Notes under the pieces: model-generated
Databases searched by the model: none
What the model was told of the DNA's origin: nothing
Seen by the model: the letters and a program-made list of their open reading frames with translations, nothing else
Program-made: the position numbers and the translations under genes
Source of the DNA: Diplocarpon mali
Lineage: Eukaryota > Ascomycota > Leotiomycetes > Helotiales > Drepanopezizaceae
Length of the DNA stretch: 64,000 bases
Assembly: GCA_024741835.1 (NCBI GenBank)
Contig: JAENRP010000199.1
Location: 1 to 64,000 of the forward strand
Direction of reading: 5' to 3'
In this document: positions 46,896-58,399 of the stretch, piece by piece
Numbering within the stretch: the first letter of the stretch is position 1
Layout of the letters: each line of letters begins with the position of its first letter

Positions 46896-49344
46896 TCTCG
46901 AGATACGAGTAGCTGGCGAGGTATCGGGATGTGTTGGGTTGCAGTTCTGAGTTCAGCGGGATATGAGCCGCAACCCGTGATCTTGACGGGATCCGTAGCT
47001 GCCGCCTTTTAGTCCGCAAGAATTCACCGTTATCTAGTCGTGAGTCAGGAAAAACTCTTGTAACGCGTGGTAAAGATTCAAATCAGACACTTGCTTGTCA
47101 ACATGGCAGGCAAGTCAGTTGTGAAGTGAGTGGTGATGTCCATGGTTGCCAAGGCGCTACTGTCGTCGGGTGCTGGCGACGACGTCTTCCTTCCAGCTGC
47201 CGCATCATGTTTCCAACCCCTTAGCAGTTAATTCCAGAATGATGCGGCCTACATGGAGTACCAAATCGTCTAACAGTTGGGGTAGTCCAAATGAACAGCG
47301 GCATTCAATCAGCCAGCCAACGCCTTGAAGCTTCAGAAAACGACCATTGCGCACAACGACCACTGAGCTCTCTCGAACATCCCAAAACCACGTTTTCATA
47401 CGCCTGCGTCTTTCTTCACAACCTAGATGGCCCACCTGTTCCTCGCTAACGGCATGAATCACCTGCAAGCCCTATAAGTTGGTTGAAGTCGGGATTGGTG
47501 CATGGGAACCAGGTGCCACTGTTTTTCAATAAGAAAAGAGGTTACACTTGAGGAGTATGGCCTGGAAAAGGCTATGAGATCGCCTCTTAGGTTCCGCCCT
47601 TCACATACTCAAAGTTGAGAGAAGGTATATGAACCCCGGAGAGCAGTTGCCAGGGCGACACTCTAGCACTGATCCTGGACTTCATTTCGTCGCGTGGCGT
47701 TTCTATGCCGGTTGCGAATTGGCAACAAACGAGTCGGCCACTCCAAGTCAACCCTATTTCTGCACTGCCTCTCATGATGCTATTCTCTGCGATGATTTTC
47801 CCTGCTTCCTGCGAATCACACAATTGTTCCTGCGATTACTCGATTGAAATGCACTATCGTAAGAGTAATCTCTATCAATCTTGTCAATTATCTGCCTTAT
47901 CAATTATCAGCTTTGCCAAAGTTCAATTACAACCCTGTCAAGTCTCAACGTTTTTCATCTCTCAAATTTGTCCTGTGGTAATCTCTCTTCCTTGCGTAGA
48001 CGGTGGCAACATGAACCTCACTGAAACCTGCCGAAAAGGATGGATTCCGACCACTCCGAGAAGTAACCAAGCGCCTCGAAATCCAAAGAAATTAAAATTT
48101 TGAAGAATTTTATACTTTTGTTTTTATATCTATTAAGAAGACAGTAAATCAAGTATTAGACAGGTTTATTTTTGGCTACTTGGCTTTAGTATCTGTACTT
48201 TAAACTGCTATTTGAAAGCATAGATTAGGAAGCACGGCTTGTGGGTGTCCAGATCCACTGTGTGCGAAATACTTTCAAAAAAGCAGGTACTATAAACTAT
48301 GATACTACCAGTTTTTTATACCCCGATGATAGTAGATCACTGAACCAACATCTTGTACTTCAATCAAAAGTACTTTAAAATATTAATTTCAAGTACAGAT
48401 AATAAGAGACGAATGGCTAGAAAACATTCCGATTTCTGGCCTATAGTGCCTGAGAATATATATATATATATAGAAATTAGTCCATATTTTTATTTCTTGG
48501 GTTTTTAGGGCGCTTAGCCACTTCTTCAAATAGTTGGAATCCATCCTTCTCAGCGAATTTTTGCCCTGGTTTTGATCCACCGTACTCGAAAAATCAAAAT
48601 TCTAAAGTACTCGATACCCTATCGATGTCAGTGGTACAGTACAGACTGACTGTACTTCACAATCTCTTGCACTGAATCTCTGATCAAGTTTTCCGTGTTC
48701 TACCCATGTGTTCCCGAAATATTATCAAGTCTTCGGAAAAGCGGTGTCCCTGCCAAACTGAGCTAGACCCGGATATCTTCAGACATTCCTCGATTAATTG
48801 GACCTAAGCAGACTCTGTCAATAAATATTTAACTGCGATGTTCTTGTAAGAATATCACCTCTATCCCCGTCGTACTTATACTCAAGTGGGCTAAAGCTTC
48901 ATCGTTTTGCACACCACCGAGGTGTCAGCTGTTCATCATTTCTCACGTCAAATGCCTCCGGTCTCAAGTGTGTCATATCTAAGGAGTCTATCTTTAATCG
49001 TTTCGGGCGACATCGCGTCTTGGCATGAACTTCGTTGTCAAGAGGTGTCAGTGATACCATTGACTCTCCCAAAAAAACACACCCGCTTGTCATCCGCTCG
49101 GGCTTTAGCTATTGCAGTAAGAGTTAATATCGCCAGAATAACTCTGGATACGTAAAACAGTTAGAGAATCTTGATTGCGGGGAATTTGTTTACGTATGAG
49201 CAAATGTCAAGTTCACCGCCTCACTTTGAACTGCAAGTTTGATGAGCGCTGATTATCACCACGCGTTTTTGGTCCTTTACTCATACGTATCTGAAAAGAG
49301 AGCCTCTGTACAAGTTTACAGTGACCAATCTGAGCAGAAGACGT
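46896..49344. other. 2.4 kb AT-richer region without recognised genes
   Basis: Includes the metacaspase promoter. From about 48,100 to 48,650 the sequence is clearly AT-richer, with a TA run near 48,457-48,470 and a small hairpin at 48,638-48,656 (AGTACAG/CTGTACT arms). No gene was seen. Confidence 0.55.
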
Positions 49345-51870
49345 CTATTCACATGAATCATCTTCCTCCGTTTCAGGGGCATTATCCGTCGACCCGCTCG
49401 TAGTAGAGTTACCACCCCCGCGCAGCGCGAGAATTCTCTCTACCGCCCTCTCCGCTGCAACCATAATGATAGCCTGCGAGTTTCCTGTTGGCAAATCCGC
49501 GTGGAAACTGCCGTCGACCACAAACAGATTGTCGGTGCCGTATACCTTTGTATCAAGATCTACCACTGCGGTGCCGTTCTGTCTCCCGTCGTCAGTCCCG
49601 ATCTTGGTGCTTCCTACCATGTGGATACCGGGTGAGAGAGTGCCGGCCATAACGGTTTCTGCAGTTGCATTCGCACCACCACTGTAGGTGATTGGACTGT
49701 CGGGAGAAGTCAGTGATGTTTCTTCCAAGTGGTTGTCGAGATGAGAGAGCTGGGTTGGCCCAAACGGCCGGAGGAAAGCTTCTCTCAAGACAACCTGCTA
49801 TCAACAGGAATAGCCAGGGCCGAGACCACATACCTTCCGGGCTTGCGCGCCATATCCAAGATTTCGTTAATGGCAAGGGCCCAGGCTTCTTTGTCAGTAT
49901 CGCTGCTCGTCCATGGCTCTTTGGTAAAGTAAGTGTTTCCTTGGCTGTTGATAGCCAGCTCGCCATAAGAAGTCAGGCCGTGGGTGATGAGGAGCATAAA
50001 CTGCACCGTGTTGTTGGCGTAGGAGTTGCAGTGCGCCTGAAACATGACTGAATGCCCGTCGGTAGTGTTGATCTGTCTGAATATATCAAGACGCTGGAAC
50101 GACTGCGTCATGACTCCTGAGCCCTGGTAGAACAGATCCAGGTCGGCTTGGCCCGGGTTGAGGAGCTGCGGGATACTGTACGTGGTCAGGCCAGCTGTCA
50201 CGTTGAAGGTTAAGGTGTATCGCGAATGGTCCCTGACGCCCAGGCCGACGGGCAGGTTAATCCACTCGTTCTCTGGGACGAGGATGCCTGTGGCGCTGGC
50301 TTTGACGGTGTTGATCTGCTCGGCCGGCCCAATGGCTGAGTTGAACAAGACGCGAGGGGTGGACATGACGCCTGCCGCGACGAGGACACCTCCACCAGCT
50401 TTCAAATTGATGATTTCGCGACGGCCTGCGTTTACAGTCTCGACGCCGGTGATTGTCGAACCGTTCCGCAGAACACGAACCACCTTGGTATTGAGTTGAA
50501 GCTTGAAAGCCGGGCTCGCTTGGGCCAAGGGTAAATACGTGTGAATGGGCCCGGAACGCAGGCCGCCCGCAATCTGACATGTCATTAGGAAAACACTCCC
50601 ACGAACACCGAGGTGCACTTACATTCATCTGAGTGCGTCCGAACGACTTGACCTTATCATCGGGGCTTTCTATTCCATCTGCATAATGCCAGCCATTCCC
50701 CTCCAGCCAAGAGGAGATCACCACCGATGACTGGTTATCATACTGGATGCCGTCCTTGGAGGGCGTGGTCGTCCCGGGATTCCTAGCGTACAGACGTTCA
50801 GACGCAGGAGCAACGTCAGCCCATTTCCATCCCGCCGGCCAGTTGGCATCAAAGTCCCAAGAGGGAGGGTGAATAAAGGCCATTCCGTTGACTGAACCGC
50901 CACCTCCAAGAACACAGCCGGCGATGGAAGCGGTGTCGGTGCAGTACCCTTCGCCCTGGGTTCCTTGCGGGAGGGAGTTGAAAACACCTGGCACATCGTA
51001 GTATGTCAAGCTGGAGTTCCATGGCACGAATCGCTTGCCGCCGCTGGAGGCCGTCGAAGCCATGCCTCGCTCGAGCAGGAGCACAGAATGTCCAGCTTCG
51101 GTCAGGCGTTGAGAAGTCACGAGGCCGGCCGGGCCACCGCCAACCACGATGTAGTCGTAGGTTGAGTTGGAGGTGGTGATCGGGCTGGTTGCATTGGTTG
51201 TCCCGTTTCCTGTCCCGGGGGTGGTCAGGGTGTTGGTCTCTGCCAGCGCAGCCCATTGTGCAAAAGAAGCCGATCTGGCAGCGGCCAAGTCAACACCGAA
51301 TAATCCATAGCCGCTGGAGTGGTATTGCAGGCTCGACGACGGCGCTTCAGGGGGAGAGGGAGTGACATCGGCAACAGCCCAGCCGAGACTCGTCGTGCTG
51401 GCATCAGCTGCGAAAGTGCTGCCGTCCGTCTGGACACAGCCTTCACAGAGGAATGTGAAGGTGTAGGTCGTGCCATCGGAGCTCGTGCCAGCGGCAATGG
51501 GCTTGAGCGACGCGGCGCCGCTAAACACTCCAGGATTGGAGTATCCGGTAGCAAGACGGAGCGAAGCAACGACTCGGTCAGCATTGGGCCAGGCGACGAC
51601 CATGAGACTTCCGGTCATAGGCCCCTTCAGAGAGATACCGGCCCATCCTGCTGCTCCTGTGGCGCTGATACGGCCGATGAAGTCACTGGACGAAGCTTCT
51701 GGGAGGGCGATGCCGAAGGTGAAGGCTCCGTCAGTGACTTGCTGGAAGGTGATACCGGTGGCCTCGTCTATGAATGGGGCCGAGGACTGACTATTGGCAG
51801 TCCCAAAGAGCCCGAGAGCCAGGGCGAGTCTGGCAAGCAAGCCACGGCGCGCCATTTTGGATGGTATCAT
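49345..51870 (-). CDS. Cellobiose dehydrogenase-like flavocytochrome (secreted)
   Basis: Exons 51,870-50,623, 50,573-49,834 and 49,783-49,345 would give 808 residues. A signal peptide (RRGLLARLALALGLFG to TANSQ) is followed by a CDH-type cytochrome b domain; the likely heme ligands are Met in GSLMVVAWPN and His in LQYHSSGYGLFG. A Thr/Ser-rich linker leads to a GMC oxidoreductase domain with FAD motif YIVVGGGPAGLVTSQRL, the GMC signature CVLGGGGSVNGM, and catalytic-site regions PGIHMVGSTKIG and LPTGNSQAIIM. No cellulose-binding module is present at the C-terminus. CDH oxidises cello-oligosaccharides and feeds electrons to lytic polysaccharide monooxygenases. The second intron (49,784-49,833) needs a rare GAG acceptor; otherwise the frame is shifted near 49,785. 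Confidence 0.85.
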
Positions 51871-52981
51871 GGAAAAAAGAAATAGATAAAGAAAGAATGT
51901 GCAGAACAGGTGAAGAAAGAATATGTACCGGGTGGAAGGAAACGAAAGTAAAGAGCTGATGAGGGGGAATAAAGCTCTGTACGCAGAGGGTCGAGTCTAT
52001 ATACATACTGGTCGCCCTCACTCGACTTTGTCTGACGCAAAGGTCGTGCCGGCTTCATCCATGGCATCACTGTGTCGAGAGAAGAGCTCCCCAATGCCAA
52101 GAGATGCTCGTACTTCCAAGTACCGTGCCGTATATCGAAGACCTTCCCTGTTGGTGGATCTCGTCCGAATCTCAGGAGAACGCGAGTGGTCGGGAAACAA
52201 CCCCAGATTCGGTTTTCATCTGTCAAAAATTAATCCACGAATGCGTCCGGGTCGATGAGGTGCTGGTCTGGGCTTGGCTCTCGCTACCGCTCCAGCAGGA
52301 CCTGTGCGTCGAAAGGTATTACGAGTACGAGATGGGGGTGCGAGTTGGAAAGGGGACGAGTCACTTGGCTGATGCCATATCAGCGCTTTCTCTCCGATGG
52401 GGGGGAGGGGGGTGTAATCGGCCAGTGCGGTGTTTCATTTGCTACTCTACTCCAAGAGGGGGTGGGGAGATACTCGTGGGGATGAAGCCTGCAAAGTATC
52501 GTGTTTTGGCTGCTTCGTTTCTTTACTCGAGTAATGATCTGACGCTGATTCATATTCCCATGATCCCGGCAAAGTACAGCACACATCGGATATGCTTAAT
52601 TAGACTTTACTCTGAGCGGAGCTGGCTTCAACTCTAAAATTTTACTTGGATCAAACTAAGCATTGTTTTCTGCAGCAGCACAGCGGTAAGACGTTGTCCC
52701 CTGTTTGTTTAGAATCAACCCCTTTTTCCCTCGCCAATCAACTACAACGGCAGGGAAAAGGCGAGAAACGATCCGCTAGCAGATTAGGGCTCGCTGTAGG
52801 ACTACTATGTCTACATAAGCTTATGTGTATATATATATATAGATACATATACATACATATATCATAATAGCTTCTACCAAGAACCAAAAGAGTCAAATGG
52901 TATTCAAAACATCTGTCCTGGGACCCCCGTGTCGGCAGGGATAATAATTAGAGTCTCTGACCGCTATCCCTCTATGCGGTG

Positions 52982-53107
52982 CTTCGTCGCAGGCCTAAAT
53001 TTAGATTAATACCGCATAAAGGCAATCTTAGCCTTGCAAATGCACTTTAACCAACCCTCTTTACAAGCGAATCCTCCACTACGGGCTCTGTTCCGCTTGC
53101 GACAAAG
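52982..53107. repeat. MITE-like inverted-repeat element, copy 4 (diverged interior)
   Basis: Left arm CTTCGTCGCAGGCC; right arm, reversed, CTTTGTCGCAAGCGGAACAG. 126 bp, the longest copy. The interior differs from the others except for CCTTGCAAATGCAC near the middle. Confidence 0.6.
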
Positions 53108-53902
53108 CAGCCCGCGTAGCAATTGGGATCCCCCGAAGTGCATGTCATAGACTTTTTACCCCCGAGCGAGATCAGGCATCTCGTGGAGCATGCCGACGAC
53201 AGTATCAGCCCTCTAGTTCTCCGGAATAACCCCAACCCTAAGCCTAAGCTTTCGACCTCGACTGCCCACCCGAGCTTGTTGGCTTGCGTTGAGGGGTTTT
53301 GCTTGGTGCGCTGCGGTGCTCGGAATCGGCTTGCTGCTCCAGGGGAGAGTTGCGTAGAGGCCAAGGCCTCTCCCTCTGTACAATCCCGCGAGAGACGAGG
53401 CGTCAAGTATTCTGATCGCCGACAGCACTTGAGCGGAGCTTCAACGAATCTGTACGTTGGTCACGAGCGGGTTGGGCTGTGCAGAATTGGCGGCTTGGAG
53501 AATACATTTCATGACGTTGATCCCAACTCGGCGGGGGAGTGGCATTTCGGACAAGATGATACTGCGTCGTCGTAGGCTAAACGAGTGTCTACTGGGAGGG
53601 CTATCAACCTTCCAGACCTTTGGGAAATCACCCGTGAGCAGACGCTAAGGTGAAGCATACCGTAGCAATCGTTTGGCCTGTGCCAAAGTAGAGTTGTTCT
53701 GCGAATCTTGCCAGACTCGGATTAGTCTTATAAGACCAATCCAAAAAAGAAAAAATTAGTCAGTACGCAAGGAATTGAGTCGGGTAGGTAAGATTTCTTG
53801 ATTCACTGGATGAATTGTTATCAGTTTATTTTCAGATGCTTCTTACTACCCAAGGGTAAGTCTGTTGATAAATGCAACCACGGGGTAATCCAGTTCAGAG
53901 TA

Positions 53903-54011
53903 CTGCAGACCAAATAAACGCTAGATTAACGTCAGTCGCCGGAGGGAGGTTTGTGTAGGGTTGCAAGGTTAAATTTTACTTTCACGTGGTGGTTGTTGGC
54001 CTGCGACGAGG
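53903..54011. repeat. MITE-like inverted-repeat element, copy 5 (decayed left arm)
   Basis: Right arm, reversed, CCTCGTCGCAGGCCAACAAC then CACCACGTGAAAGT. The left end is much decayed (CTGCAGACCAAATAAACG). The interior TTGCAAGGTTAAATTTTACT matches copy 6. TA follows the right end. Confidence 0.6.
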
Positions 54012-56265
54012 TATAAGCTTCTCTTACTATGTGTGATAAAATCGTCTGTTATCTTCTTCCAGATTGGCCTTTACGTACTTGTAAGTCATGGGTTGGTAGC
54101 GGTAGAGGGTGGCAGTGGTCGGCAGTTCGAATGAAGTTTTACATGACAAGTTATCCAGGTGTATGATTTAGGAGTGATGAGATTTTGTACAAACTCACTG
54201 CCTGAGGCTATGTATTGGCATTGAATCACATTATATCGCTTAGGAGCCGGTAAATATTTGGAATGGTACATCGGACCCCCAAGTAGATTTACTCGGCCAT
54301 CCCCGAGGTTGCGACTTCGATCCCGATCCCGATTTCGGTATCGAACTCAGCTCTATTCAGGGGACGAGCTTAACCTTAACCTCAGGTAGATACCGTATCA
54401 AGACCTCGCGTAAAACATCCGATCAAAGATCACGCGAAACTCTGACATCGCGGCTAAGTGAAGTATAAGTTCAAGAAGCGACGGCAGATCTACGGTGACA
54501 TCGGACGGGACCATGTTGATATACGACGGGTACGCCAGTCTCTGCGAGCCCTGATTCTAGACCTTGGACTAACGGATTGCTCCTGCGATCACAAATTTGG
54601 CCGCTGCTTGGTCTGAACGCCCAGAGACGGAATCTGTGATTGCAAGTCTGTCTCCGACAGCAATACCAAGCTGCCAATAAGCGCGATCTGATTCGTGCAA
54701 GGGGACCCGATGCAGTGATAACATCGTTTCGTATCGCGCCGGCGGGTGACTTGACGACCCAAGAGGAGAAGCTCCTCGAAAGCCTGTCGGTCCGCAGACG
54801 TCCTGCATCGAGGCGGCGCATGAAGGCCAAATCTGCGAGATACGAATACTCTGCGCCGGGCCAATCTTCCTCAAACACTCCTGATGCATTGCGTTCTAGA
54901 TTGATGGGCGTTCGCTTGAGTTTGTGGACGTGCACAGTGCTGCCCCTTTCTTCCACCTCGCTTCTGAGCTTGGTGCCGCGTGCCACGCCTGGTGATTCTG
55001 CGGCCAGCACACGAAACTTCTTGGTATGCACGATGTTTGCCGACGGCTGTTGAGAGTTGAGTATTGTCGCCCGTCAAGCGTGGGAGGAGCGGGGGCAACC
55101 GTTCAGCTCAAGAAGAGTTGGCATGCGGCTCATGCTTCGTAACTGTTTGCGCTGGAATTCGTGTAGAATGGAGTATCTGTAATACTTACTATTGAGTGAA
55201 TGTGCCGTGGAATGAACGAGGAAGAGGAGGAGAGCTGCAGATGTCAAGAGAAGTTCAAACGACATCTCTTCGACGCAATGAGCATACAGAATAGTAGCCC
55301 TAGCATCAAGGCGTTGAATCATTTTTACGCGCACGAAGTACCTCCAAGTATTCTATCTGTACTCAATGAAAGACTGCTTTTTTTTTCTTCGAGTACGACG
55401 AATACCAAAGGGCACAGAGTAGCATTCCACCACCGGGGAGCGAAGCACATACTCTCAATATCAAATGCGAAATCTAAATGACTAGAGAAGTGATCCAGCG
55501 TCCTCGAGGAAACATAACCCCCCTTTCGAAATTGACATGCAGTTTACAGACCGCGGAAATGTTCACAATATTAAGGATCAAGGCGTTCGGCTTACCTTCT
55601 CAATGGTCAGTACTCGTGCTTTTCAACGGATTTCTGCCCTGATTCAGATCCACCGCACCCGAATATTTTCTCGTGAAAACCGGAGTAGCGCACTTAAGCG
55701 ACGTACTTCGTACCTCCGTAAACAGCCCCCTTGCCGCCCGGGACAGAAGTCAAATCGCACACATATCGGGCCGAATTTCAAAGGCACTCTTCCAAGTGGT
55801 TTGCAGCCCCTCGCAGCCTCAAGACACAGACCAGAGACTAGTCTACGCCTTGTCGCTAGAGTGGCTGGAGAAATAAATACGAAGTCGAGAGTATCAAAGA
55901 CTTGAATTTATCAAAGAGATTCCCGGGGGGTCAGGGGCGCAGCTATGCTCCTTGTCCAATCCAATCCCGAGTGCGCGGAGTTCGAGCGAAGAGGCGCTGT
56001 TCCAGTGCCCCCCGATCCAACACGTGGACCCAAGATCTCGGCTTTGTGCTTAACCTTCCATGGGGCTGTGAGTGCTCGTGGTCCCAAACCCCACGATCTT
56101 CAATTACAGGTTGCGATGCGAGGCTCGTGATCGGCTTGTCTTTGGAAGATTTCCAAGTCGGCATATGCTTCCATGTTTGGTCCGAATTACGAGAGGGACG
56201 GACAGACTTCCTGCCAGCACGAGGTCGTAAGTCGATACGTGCTCGACCTCCTCGAGTCACTTCTG

Positions 56266-56378
56266 CTTCGTTGCAGGCCAGACAAAGACCACGTGAGCGC
56301 GTATGCAAGGGCGGATTCTTAGTAGGTTTGCAAGGTTAAATATACTTTCGAGTAGTGTTTGTTTGGCTTGCGACAAAG
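56266..56378. repeat. MITE-like inverted-repeat element, copy 6
   Basis: Left arm CTTCGTTGCAGGCCAGACAA then AGACCACGTGAG; right arm, reversed, CTTTGTCGCAAGCCAAACAA then ACACTACTCGA. 113 bp. TA follows the right end. Confidence 0.8.
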
Positions 56379-57539
56379 TACGAGGTGAGAATGTTGAAGC
56401 TAGGGGCGATGGTAAATAGAATACATTAGCAACAAAATCTGTCAGGTTCCCTAACCCTTACTCTGCTCCAACTCTGCTCCAACTTTGCTCATGATAGAAA
56501 AGAGCTTAGCAGAAGTTATCGGTCGACTTATACCAACTGATTCGTCAAAAAATCCAACGTTCGGGCGTTATCCCCTGGCCCCGTTCCCAAAGTAAAGGTT
56601 AGAAATCAACAGGTGCTCTACCTCGTCACTTTGCAGCTAGAAGGATAAGTGGTCTCACAAATTATTATAACTGAGAGTTAGTAATTACACATTCTCTTTT
56701 GATTCGAGGTCATTGGTTCGATGGTATTCTTATTCTGCTCTAACATCTCGTAGCTCTTAGATGCTGTGTAATTTTGTCCTTTTTTCCAGAAGAGGAATAT
56801 AAGGAGGCAGTCCTGTAAAGCGCTCTTACAAGAGGCTTCCGGGCTTATGCCCAGGGAAGACTCGCTTAACTACAAAGCGAAGCTGAACATACCTTGGTAT
56901 CCGCAACCTCGATAACCGTCTAATTATTCACAAGGTAAGAGATAAGTCAATGGTTAGTGCTGAGAAAGCCGATTGCTTACTCTTCTACCTCAGAGACTTA
57001 TACCGAGTCCAATTTCAGTGTAAGCGGCCTAATATAGTTCGTCGGTAAATCCCTCTAATGAATTCGAAGCGACAGTTGCAGAGACTACAGCGGATTGCGA
57101 GCTTACGAAAGGCTTATGATTGGAATTGTATCAGGACCAGAGAGCTTACGGCGTTTGGGTTACTACCGCACTACGTAATAAGAAAAATGCTATTTGAAAA
57201 AGACAAGTCGAGTAGCACGTGCCGCGCCGTCGATAAGCAAGGGTACTGGCCATCCAGAAATACTCCTACGTAAAGCCAAGAGCCGGCCGAGTATCCAGAC
57301 TCTTTAAGATCGAGGCTTTTGAAAATCATAGGTCAAAGTAAGGCATCAAACTGTTCCCTCAAAACTAGAGAACTCACCTGTTCATTCTTGGGTTGCCACA
57401 GGGGGTTTTCAGCCCTTGTTATCCGCGAGACGAAGAAATATCATGCGAATCCCCGCATACGCGGACATTACAGGCCAGATAAGCACCTAGTAGTGTCAAC
57501 TCGGGGTGGGTTTAGAGTGCGCTTGCAGAGTTCAATCTA

Positions 57540-57651
57540 CCTTGTCGCAGGCTAAGCAACCACTATATAGAAGTATATCTAACAGTGCAAGCCTACTTCA
57601 AATAACCCTCGAACATAAGCTGCTATGGTTGCTGTTTAGCCTGCAACCGAG
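57540..57651. repeat. MITE-like inverted-repeat element, copy 7
   Basis: Left arm CCTTGTCGCAGGCTAAGCAA; right arm, reversed, CTCGGTTGCAGGCTAAACAG. 112 bp. Both arms share the AGGCTAA variant, so this copy may be a distinct subtype. Confidence 0.7.
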
Positions 57652-57891
57652 CCAGTTACGTGCAGGCTTTATTTTGCCGGCAGTCAAGCTGTTTTTACCA
57701 TTCCTGAAATAGATCGACTGCGAGTCATGGGTTTAATCTGTTTTTAGGAGCTCTGTCTCTAGCCTGGGAACATTGTCCTGCCTCAGATTGACTTCTACTA
57801 GGGATCCCTTGGCGACCTATATTAGCCCTTTATATCCCCAAATGTTTGCGTATGTCGGTTGCGTGTAAACAGAGTAGGAACTTTTCAGTTA

Positions 57892-57990
57892 CTTCGTTGC
57901 AGGCCAAACAAACATTGTATGAGAGAGAGTTTATTTGGCAAACCTCCTGAGAATCTACCCTTGCGCCTACACCTCAGGCCAACGACGAAG
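57892..57990. repeat. MITE-like inverted-repeat element, copy 8, flanked by TA
   Basis: Left arm CTTCGTTGCAGGCCAAACAA; the right end GACGAAG is complementary, though the bases inside it are rearranged (CTCAGGCCAACGACGAAG). TA lies directly before the left end and directly after the right end, as expected of a Tc1/mariner-type insertion. Confidence 0.65.
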
Positions 57991-58399
57991 TATCTTGGAT
58001 CTCCTGCATACGATCTTGATTTCAGGCAATAAAACCATCACACTTGAGAATAGTAGAAAGAACCCCTTACGACTGAGCTGCATTTGAGTGACCTATTGAT
58101 AAATATCCTGAATATGAGTTATCAATACAACATATACTTGCAATAGTAAGAAAGCAGCTTCAAATCATGTTTGTATTTGACACGGGAAAGAAATCCCCCG
58201 GACCTAATATTAAGGGCTGGCTGATCCACCCATATGTTGGTCATGGAAGAGGCTGACTAGGCTCCATGAATCATGGCTTGTCTTGATCTTGAGAAGTACT
58301 GCTAGAATTTGCCACGCGAACATGTGCCACAACAGCTCCAATCTTCACATGGAGCAGTGAACATTGTTAGCCCAATAACACTCCCTCTCGATAATACTA

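Larger units (their letters stand above)
51871..58399. other. 6.5 kb gene-poor accessory region rich in MITE-like copies
   Basis: No intact gene recognised. Five MITE-like copies lie here (52,982; 53,903; 56,266; 57,540; 57,892) plus a possible right-end fragment at 53,671-53,690. A TA/CA simple repeat lies at 52,827-52,865. One + frame at 53,123-53,575 starts with a weak prolyl-hydroxylase-like stretch. Other frames are short. Confidence 0.6.

Noticed and set aside
53047..53118. Minus-strand stretch CFVASGTEPVV like prolyl hydroxylase
   Set aside because: It is the translated right arm of MITE copy 4, on the opposite strand to the other hydroxylase-like piece.
54471..55053. Overlapping frames of 137-186 codons on both strands
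   Set aside because: Neither strand shows a motif or consistent splice sites; left as intergenic.
56640..56740. tRNA B-box-like GGTTCGATGG
   Set aside because: No A box or cloverleaf arms could be paired around it.
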